A DNA stretch of 5,014 nucleotides from a bacterium (lineage in GTDB: Bacteria > Patescibacteriota > Patescibacteriia > UBA2591 > DAOWAM01): the NCBI GenBank assembly GCA_030634585.1, contig DAOWAM010000044.1:1-5014 (forward strand), written 5' to 3'. Below are positions 1-5,014 of this stretch, in pieces. A program made the position numbers and the translations under genes. The stretch's first letter is position 1. The number at the start of each line of letters is the position of its first letter. Under the pieces are notes generated by a model that saw nothing but the letters and a program-made list of their open reading frames with translations, was not told the origin of the DNA and searched no databases.

Positions 1-2
1 GA

Positions 3-1400
3 GGGATGCGTGATATTTTGCCAGCGGAACAAGATTATTGGCGGTTAGTAATTAAAATAGCCACCGAGATTGCTGAAGCGTATGGTTTTAAGCGCATAGA
101 TACGCCAATTTTAGAAGCGACATCTCTTTTTAAGAGGGGAATAGGAACAACTACAGATGTGGTAAATAAAGAGATGTTTACTTTTACAGATCAAAATAAA
201 CAATCAATTACCTTGCGTCCAGAAGGGACTGCTTCAGTGGTTCGTTCTTATGTTGAACAAGGAATGATAAATTTATCTCAACCAGTAAAACTTTATTATT
301 ATGGACCAATGTTTCGTCGTGAACGACCGCAAGCTGGACGCTATCGTCAATTTCATCAATTTGGATTAGAGGCGATTGGCAGTGATCAAGCAGTTATCGA
401 CGCCCAAATTATTTTATTTAATTATATTCTTTTTAAGACATTAAAATTACCAGTTAAAATACAAATTAATAGTTTAGGATGTGTCGATTGTCGACCAAAA
501 TACCAAAAGAAACTTTCTCAATATTTAAATAAACATAAGAAAGAACTTTGTTCTGATTGTCGAAAAAGATTAATTACCAATCCATTACGTGTTTTAGATT
601 GTAAAAATGAACAATGTCAACACATTGCCAATCAAGCGCCACAAATTAATGATTTTCTTTGCCTTGAATGCAAAGAACATTTTATGAGAGTATTAGAATT
701 ATTAGATGAAGCAGAAGTAGCTTATACTTATAACCCTTTAATGGCGCGAGGACTCGATTATTATACAAGGACTGTTTTTGAGATTTGGCCGGACAGCAAG
801 GAGGAACCTGATAATATTAAGAATATGAGTGGTGAGTCCGATGATACCAAAGGTTTAGGAACAGACGAATCTAAAGACATAGTGGACGATAGTCTTACTG
901 AAGCTAAGGCTACAACTGACGATGGTCCCGTCGACGCTAAAGCTATGGCGGGCGAAGGCAGACAAAGCGCTTTTGGAGGAGGCGGACGTTATGATAACTT
1001 AATCGAGGAATTAGGTGGAGTGCGATCAACTGGCGCTTGTGGGGTGGCATTAGGTATAGAGAGAATAGTTAAAGAATTAGAAAGAAGAAATATTCGTTTT
1101 TCATCCTTAAACAAAAGGGCAAAAGTATTTATTGCGCAATTGGGAGATCTTGCTCAGAAAAAAGCGTTAAAACTTTTAGAATTATTAAGGAAAAATCATA
1201 TTTCGGTTAGTGAATCTTTATCTAAAGCTTCATTGAGATCGCAGTTAGAAAAAGCAAATAAATTAAAAGTTAAATTGGTTTTGATTTTAGGACAAAAAGA
1301 AATTTTGGACAAAACAATCATTGTCCGCAATATGATTACTGGAACACAAGAGATTGTTGACATCAATAAGATAGTCGATGAAATAAAAAAGAGATTATAA
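3..1400 (+). CDS. hisS: Histidyl-tRNA synthetase (HisRS), class II, 5'-partial
   Basis: Cytoplasmic enzyme that activates histidine with ATP and charges tRNA-His. Residues are numbered from the ATG at 6. The gene is probably open at the left edge: the ATG is preceded in frame by GGG (Gly), giving the family's internal motif GMRDILP, which normally lies about 6-10 residues after the true start. The class II core is clear: motif 2 at about 97-124 (GPMFRRERPQ, then GRYRQFHQFG), the HisA motif RGLDYYTRTVFE with the catalytic Arg at 248, the HisB motif GGGGRYDNL at 324-332, and motif 3 GACGVALGIERIV at 343-355. The C-terminal anticodon-binding domain covers about 372-464. Two oddities stand out: eight cysteines in pairs between 159 and 222, and an acidic insertion of about 50 residues at 263-318 between HisA and HisB. 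The reading frame is intact. The TAA stop lies 2 bases before mtaB. Family assignment is certain; only the start is missing. Confidence 0.97.
   Translation, partial: GMRDILPAEQDYWRLVIKIATEIAEAYGFKRIDTPILEATSLFKRGIGTTTDVVNKEMFTFTDQNKQSITLRPEGTASVVRSYVEQGMINLSQPVKLYYYGPMFRRERPQAGRYRQFHQFGLEAIGSDQAVIDAQIILFNYILFKTLKLPVKIQINSLGCVDCRPKYQKKLSQYLNKHKKELCSDCRKRLITNPLRVLDCKNEQCQHIANQAPQINDFLCLECKEHFMRVLELLDEAEVAYTYNPLMARGLDYYTRTVFEIWPDSKEEPDNIKNMSGESDDTKGLGTDESKDIVDDSLTEAKATTDDGPVDAKAMAGEGRQSAFGGGGRYDNLIEELGGVRSTGACGVALGIERIVKELERRNIRFSSLNKRAKVFIAQLGDLAQKKALKLLELLRKNHISVSESLSKASLRSQLEKANKLKVKLVLILGQKEILDKTIIVRNMITGTQEIVDINKIVDEIKKRL
792..959 (+). other. Acidic low-complexity insertion within HisRS
   Basis: Codons 263-318 of hisS lie between FEIWP and the conserved RQSAFGGGGRYD. 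From the E of TVFE to the GGGRYD motif there are about 65 residues, against about 14 in E. coli HisRS as I recall it, so about 50 are extra. By my count 17 of the 56 inserted residues are Asp or Glu and 6 are Lys; there is no Cys, His, Arg, Gln or aromatic residue. This composition suggests a disordered surface loop. G+C is about 46% by hand count, clearly above the flanking gene. The insertion stays in frame and the motifs on both sides are intact, so the enzyme is probably active. Its function is unknown. Confidence 0.8.
867..965 (+). repeat. Degenerate 33-bp (11-residue) tandem repeat, three units, inside hisS
   Basis: Three adjacent in-frame 33-base units start at 867, 900 and 933. They translate as ESKDIVDDSLT, EAKATTDDGPV and DAKAMAGEGRQ. 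The shared pattern is an acidic residue, Ser/Ala, Lys, Asp/Ala, then an acidic-rich stretch ending near Ser/Gly. By hand count, units 1 and 2 match at 19 of 33 bases and units 2 and 3 at 18 of 33, with the best match in the first 13 bases. Two earlier blocks in the same phase (801-833, 834-866, the latter beginning ESDDT) may be older, more decayed copies, but their match is near chance. The last unit runs into the conserved RQ before SAFGGGG. Confidence 0.5.
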
Positions 1401-1402
1401 AA

Positions 1403-2698
1403 ATGAAAGTTGCTTTTTATACTTTGGGTTGTAAGGTTAATCAAGCAGAAATAAATTCATTACAAAAAATATTAGTTAAGGATTATGGTGGTGAGTTAGT
1501 AAATCAAAAGGCAGACATTTGTATAGTTAATGTTTGTTCAGTGACAGTGAAAGCAGAAAAGGAATCACGACAAACCTTGCGATTAGCCCGTCAACAACAC
1601 CCCGATGCTTTATTAATTGCGACTGGTTGTTGGCAAAAAAGAAATGTGTCACAAGTTGATTGGTGGATTGATAATCAGCAAAAAGAATTAATGCCTGATT
1701 TGTTAAAACAAAAAAAGATTATTACCGCTGTTTCTAATAAAAAAAATGAACAGCAGAAAATAGAAGCAATTCAGACGGGTGGACTTACTACTTCTTCGCT
1801 AATAAAAGGCTACGGCAGGCAAAGAAACTTAAAGCAGCGTATACCAATAAAAATTCAAGATGGTTGTAACAATGCTTGTGCCTTTTGTATCAGCCGTTTG
1901 TTAAGAGGAAAAAGTAAAAGCCGTTCAGTTAATGAAATAATTAAAGAAATTATTACTGCTCAACAAGAAGGATGTCAAGAGATCATTCTAGTAGGAATTA
2001 ATCTATCTCTGTGGAAAGAAAAAAATCATCGATTATCTTATTTAATAAGAGAAATTCTCGCTTTAACTACTATTCCGCGTATCCGTTTAAGTTCATTATG
2101 GCCAACGGCAATTGATTCAAACTTATTAACACTCTTTTCAAATCCACGACTTTGTCCACATTTACATATTTCTTTACAAAGCGCGTCCAATCGTATATTA
2201 TCAGCAATGAACCGTAACTATCGACATTCTGATCTACGACGTGTTATTAAACAAATAAAAAAAATCAATATTAACAATTTTAATTTGACCGCAGATGTTA
2301 TCGTTGGTTTTCCGGGTGAAACAGAAAAAGATTTTTTAATTACTAAACAATTCTTGGAAATAAATTCTTTCTCTAATATACACGTTTTTCGTTATTCGTC
2401 CCGACCAGGAACGATCGCTCAACAAATGGTAGATCAGATTTCAGCGCAAATAAAAAAACAACGAGCCGAACAATTAAAACAACTAAATCAACAATTGAAT
2501 CTTTCGGCGCGTCAGCGGATGATTGGTCAAAAGATAAGCGTATTATTTGAAGAAAAGAAAAATCTTTTCTGGAAAGGATATTCCAAGAATTATTTCAAGG
2601 TTTATTTAAAAAGTAAAAAAAATTTAAACAACAAAATTCTTAAAGTAAAAATCGTTGATTTATTAACTGATGGATTATTGGGAGAAATTATTTCTTAA
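1403..2698 (+). CDS. mtaB: tRNA t6A37 C2-methylthiotransferase, MtaB family radical SAM enzyme
   Basis: Predicted to convert t6A to ms2t6A at position 37 of tRNAs that read ANN codons, using S-adenosylmethionine and two [4Fe-4S] clusters in the cytoplasm. At 431 residues it has the usual family length. The N-terminal UPF0004-type domain has the MtaB-like TLGCKVNQ start and cluster cysteines at 10, 45 (NVCSVT) and 76 (TGCW). The radical SAM domain has the CxxxCxxC motif at Cys155, Cys159 and Cys162 within QDGCNNACAFC, followed by RGKSKSRS. Later conserved blocks are HLHISLQSASNRILSAMNR, DVIVGFPGETEKDF and HVFRYSSRPGT. A TRAM-type RNA-binding domain covers about 372-430. MtaB is preferred over MiaB because of TLGCKVNQ and the SSL-x-P block, although Trp233 replaces the Glu I expect there. 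The start lies 2 bases after the hisS stop, with only a weak purine-rich stretch (AAGAGA) upstream inside hisS, which suggests translational coupling. Confidence 0.92.
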   Translation: MKVAFYTLGCKVNQAEINSLQKILVKDYGGELVNQKADICIVNVCSVTVKAEKESRQTLRLARQQHPDALLIATGCWQKRNVSQVDWWIDNQQKELMPDLLKQKKIITAVSNKKNEQQKIEAIQTGGLTTSSLIKGYGRQRNLKQRIPIKIQDGCNNACAFCISRLLRGKSKSRSVNEIIKEIITAQQEGCQEIILVGINLSLWKEKNHRLSYLIREILALTTIPRIRLSSLWPTAIDSNLLTLFSNPRLCPHLHISLQSASNRILSAMNRNYRHSDLRRVIKQIKKININNFNLTADVIVGFPGETEKDFLITKQFLEINSFSNIHVFRYSSRPGTIAQQMVDQISAQIKKQRAEQLKQLNQQLNLSARQRMIGQKISVLFEEKKNLFWKGYSKNYFKVYLKSKKNLNNKILKVKIVDLLTDGLLGEIIS

Positions 2699-2744
2699 AT
2701 AAAGAATTTACATTTAATAAATACTTTTAAATTGATAAAAAATA

Positions 2745-3812
2745 ATGACCATTGCAGAAAAATTTATTATCTTACAAAAGATTTCGATTAACGCCAAAAT
2801 TAATTTTACTAACAATTTGCGGGTAATGATTAAATCTGGTTTATCACTAACGGCTGCCTTGAAAACATTGTTCAAACAAACAAAAGATAAAAAATTACTT
2901 TTTATTTTGGAAAAAATAATTAAGCAAGTTGAGGCAGGAGATAGTTTTTCTGTTGGTTTGTCTAATTTTCCGCGCGATTTTTCATCTCTTTATATTAATA
3001 TGGTGATTGCCGGAGAAAAAAGCGGAAAATTAGAAGAAGCATTGCAGTATTTAGCCAATCACTTACGAAAAACTAGAGAATTAAAAAATAAAATCAAGAG
3101 CGCGTTAATTTATCCCATTTTTTTATTAGTTTTAACTGTTGGCGTGATAATTTTTATTTTAGTTTATGTTGTGCCAAAAATTACTGCTCTTTTTTCGGAA
3201 TTTTCTGCAGAATTACCTTGGGCGACTAAAGCGTTAATCGATCTTAGTTATTTTGTTCGTCAGCAATGGTGGCTGATTTTGTCTATTTTAATAATTTTAG
3301 CGATTAGTTATTGGCGAATCAATCGTTCGCTGTCTGGAAAATTATTTTTTCATCGATTATATTTAAAGTTACCTTTAATTGGAGGGATTATCAAGAAAGA
3401 TAATTTAGCTTCTTTGTCGCGAACATTCACTGCCTTGTTAAGCACGGATATTTCAGTGACTAAATCATTAAGATTAACCGCTCAGATTTTAAATAATGTG
3501 GCTTATCGTCAGATTGTTGAAAGGACAGCCGAAGAAGTGGAAAAGGGAGTGTCAATTTATCAAGTTTTTGAAAGATATCCCGATTTATTTTCTCCCCTAA
3601 TTATTCAAATGGTGATGGTGGGAGAAAAAACCGGAACATTAGATAATATTTTAAGTGATTTAACTGAATATTACGAAGAAGAAGTATCACGCGTAGTTAC
3701 TAATTTATCATCAATTATTGAACCGATAATTATTGTTTTATTAGGAATAGTAATTGCTGGAATTGCCGTAGCGGTGATTATGCCGACTTATTCTTTAAGT
3801 CAGCAGATGTAA
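2745..3812 (+). CDS. pilC: PilC/GspF-family inner-membrane platform protein of type IV pilus or type II secretion
   Basis: Polytopic cytoplasmic-membrane protein expected to anchor the assembly ATPase and pilin polymerisation. It has two T2SF domains in tandem. The first, about 22-145, starts FTNNLRVMIKSGLSL and contains GEKSGKLEEAL. The second, about 224-347, starts LSRTFTALLSTDISVTKSL and contains MVGEKTGTLDNIL. Hydrophobic membrane segments are at about 121-143, 174-190 and 323-347, the usual three-segment layout. At 355 residues it is shorter than typical PilC/GspF proteins (about 400): the N-terminal region before the first domain is only about 20 residues. The ATG at 2745 is the best start, since the first T2SF domain begins soon after, but no Shine-Dalgarno sequence is visible in the AT-rich 46-base spacer. 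No pilB, pilT, pilM or pilin gene is in view, so the pilus versus secretion role cannot be decided, and the symbol names the family rather than a proven pathway. Confidence 0.9.
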   Translation: MTIAEKFIILQKISINAKINFTNNLRVMIKSGLSLTAALKTLFKQTKDKKLLFILEKIIKQVEAGDSFSVGLSNFPRDFSSLYINMVIAGEKSGKLEEALQYLANHLRKTRELKNKIKSALIYPIFLLVLTVGVIIFILVYVVPKITALFSEFSAELPWATKALIDLSYFVRQQWWLILSILIILAISYWRINRSLSGKLFFHRLYLKLPLIGGIIKKDNLASLSRTFTALLSTDISVTKSLRLTAQILNNVAYRQIVERTAEEVEKGVSIYQVFERYPDLFSPLIIQMVMVGEKTGTLDNILSDLTEYYEEEVSRVVTNLSSIIEPIIIVLLGIVIAGIAVAVIMPTYSLSQQM

Positions 3813-3853
3813 TCATTATTTATTAGCATTGTTGACTTTTGAATTTTTATTTT

Positions 3854-5014
3854 ATGTTTACTTCTCTACAAATTAGACAGATTTTTTTAGATTTTTTTCA
3901 AAAGAAAGGACATCGATTAGTTCCTTCTTCTTCTTTAATTCCGGCTGATCCAACTGTCTTATTTACATCAGCAGGGATGCAACAATTTATTCCCTATTTA
4001 AGCGGTGAAATAAAACCGCCTTATCAACGGGCTTGTTCAATACAAAAATGTTTTCGCACTTCTGATATTATTAATGTGGGAGATAATTTTCATCATACTT
4101 TTTTTGAAATGCTTGGTAATTGGTCTTTTAACGATTATTTTAAAGAAGAGGCAATTACTTTTGCTTTAGAATTATTAATTAAACATTATCATTTATCAAT
4201 TGATCGATTATGGATTACTATTTTTCAAGGTGAAGGTGATATTGATAGCGATCAGAAAACAAAACAAATTTGGCAACGGCATGGTATCCCTATTGAACAT
4301 ATTAAAGAATTCGGTATGGCAGATAATTTTTGGGGACCAGTGGGAGCAAGCGGGCCTTGCGGGCCTTGTTCAGAAATTCATTATGATTGTGGAATTGAGG
4401 ATTGTCAACAAAAATGTGATTTATCACATTGCGGACCAAATTGTCATTGTGGGCGTTTTGTTGAAATTTGGAACCTTGTTTTTATGGAATACTTTTGTTC
4501 GCCAAATAAAAAATATACGTCCCTACCGGTTAAAAATATTGATACAGGAGCTGGACTAGAACGATTAACTGCTATTTTACAGAATAAACAATCTGACTAT
4601 CAAACTGATTTATGGAAGCCGATTATGGATAAAATTAATGAATTGGCGATTATTGATTATTCAATTAATCCACGCGCCCATCGAATTATTGCCGATCACT
4701 TACGCGCTATTGTTTTTTTAATTGCCGATGGAGTATTGCCGAGTAAAGAAGATAAAGGTTACGTGCTTCGTCGATTAATTAGACGATTAATTCGCCATGC
4801 TCGTTTAATTGAACTTGTTGATCAATCAATTTTTGTTTTAATTCAATTAATTGTCGATAAATTTTCCATTATCTATCCAGAATTAAAACAACAGCAAGAA
4901 GAAATACAAGTGATAGTAGAAAAAGAAATAATTAAGTTTAGGCGCGCGTTAGAGAAAGGATTAAAACAATTTAATCAGATTAGACAGCAATTAATCAACC
5001 AACAGAAAAATAAA
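3854..5014 (+). CDS. alaS: Alanyl-tRNA synthetase (AlaRS), class II, 3'-partial
   Basis: Cytoplasmic enzyme that charges tRNA-Ala with alanine. The frame stays open from the ATG at 3854 to the window edge (387 codons). That is less than half of a normal AlaRS of about 850-900 residues, so the editing and C-Ala domains lie outside. The N-terminus FTSAGMQQFIPYLSG and the block QKCFRTSDI are family hallmarks. Motif 2 continues as HHTFFEMLGNWSFNDYFK (about 80-97), motif 3 is NIDTGAGLERL (228-238), and the tRNA-recognition helical region begins IADHLRAIVFLIADGVLPS (279-297), then GYVLRRLIRR. The catalytic domain carries eight cysteines between 169 and 199, including CGPNCHCGRFVEIWNLVF. Lys298 sits where PSN normally has Asn. 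No Shine-Dalgarno sequence precedes the ATG. The 41-base gap after the pilC-like gene leaves no room for a T-box leader, so expression probably comes from the upstream transcript or from a promoter inside that gene. Confidence 0.96.
   Translation, partial: MFTSLQIRQIFLDFFQKKGHRLVPSSSLIPADPTVLFTSAGMQQFIPYLSGEIKPPYQRACSIQKCFRTSDIINVGDNFHHTFFEMLGNWSFNDYFKEEAITFALELLIKHYHLSIDRLWITIFQGEGDIDSDQKTKQIWQRHGIPIEHIKEFGMADNFWGPVGASGPCGPCSEIHYDCGIEDCQQKCDLSHCGPNCHCGRFVEIWNLVFMEYFCSPNKKYTSLPVKNIDTGAGLERLTAILQNKQSDYQTDLWKPIMDKINELAIIDYSINPRAHRIIADHLRAIVFLIADGVLPSKEDKGYVLRRLIRRLIRHARLIELVDQSIFVLIQLIVDKFSIIYPELKQQQEEIQVIVEKEIIKFRRALEKGLKQFNQIRQQLINQQKNK

Noticed and set aside
6..8. ATG at 6 as the true start of hisS, with GAGGG as a ribosome binding site
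   Set aside because: GAGGG directly abuts the ATG with no spacing, and the upstream in-frame Gly codon gives the internal family motif GMRDILP, so the true start is probably left of the window.
1196..1444. 82-codon open frame on the minus strand
   Set aside because: It lies antisense to the well-supported end of hisS and start of mtaB, resembles no known protein, and is best explained as a shadow frame in AT-rich sequence.
2551..2570. Perfect 8-bp inverted repeat (AGAAAAGA, AAAA loop, TCTTTTCT)
   Set aside because: It lies inside the mtaB TRAM-coding region, is AT-rich with only two G:C pairs per arm, has no U-tract, and is short enough to arise by chance; not a terminator.
2707..2739. Possible promoter upstream of the pilC-like gene (TTTACA as -35)
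   Set aside because: No good -10 hexamer lies 16-18 bases downstream; the best candidate, GATAAA, is about 21 bases away. Such matches are frequent in AT-rich spacers.
3813..3853. Possible T-box, riboswitch or terminator before alaS
   Set aside because: The 41-base AT-rich spacer is too short for a T-box and shows no stable hairpin or conserved T-box sequence.
3832..3858. TTGACT before alaS as a -35 box
   Set aside because: A properly spaced -10 would fall on the alaS start codon and no convincing hexamer is there, so it is not reported as a promoter.
4350..4368. GC-rich 9-bp tandem duplication (GCGGGCCTT twice)
   Set aside because: It encodes the conserved AlaRS GPCGPC motif, so the repeat is explained by protein constraint and like codon choice.
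4200..4559. 119-codon open frame on the plus strand
   Set aside because: It lies in another frame wholly inside alaS, whose frame encodes conserved AlaRS motifs throughout; its product has no recognisable domain.

Overview
The window is AT-rich (roughly one third G+C by eye) and densely coded. It holds four genes, all on the + strand: a 5'-truncated histidyl-tRNA synthetase (hisS), a tRNA methylthiotransferase of the MtaB type, a type IV pilus / type II secretion inner-membrane protein of the PilC/GspF family, and a 3'-truncated alanyl-tRNA synthetase (alaS) that runs off the right edge. All three visible stop codons are TAA, no in-frame TGA is read through, and the standard bacterial code fits.

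The likely source is a Patescibacteria (CPR) bacterium, perhaps Parcubacteria-like. This is an inference, not proof. The reasons are the low G+C, the short motif-2 region of AlaRS (VGDNFHHTFFEMLGNWSF, lacking the longer loop of E. coli AlaRS), the HisRS tail QSAFGGGGRYDNL, a shortened PilC-like protein, weak or absent Shine-Dalgarno sequences, and tightly packed genes with no T-box leaders.

Layout: hisS occupies 3-1400, with its true start left of the window. mtaB follows after only 2 bases (1403-2698) and is probably co-transcribed and translationally coupled. A 46-base AT-rich spacer leads to the pilC-like gene (2745-3812), and a 41-base spacer leads to alaS (3854 to the window end). No tRNA, rRNA, CRISPR array, insertion sequence or convincing terminator is seen, and no gene-free stretch exceeds 50 bases.

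hisS, mtaB and alaS all act on tRNA: two charge it with amino acids and one finishes the modified base at position 37. The PilC-like gene is the odd one out and has no other pilus gene in view.

The most unusual points are an acidic insertion of about 50 residues in the HisRS catalytic domain, which contains a decayed 33-bp tandem repeat, and a Lys in AlaRS where the strongly conserved Asn of the PSN motif (linked to G3:U70 recognition) is expected. Both synthetases also carry eight-cysteine clusters. I see no evidence of a new multi-gene system here; the novelty is at the level of protein variation.
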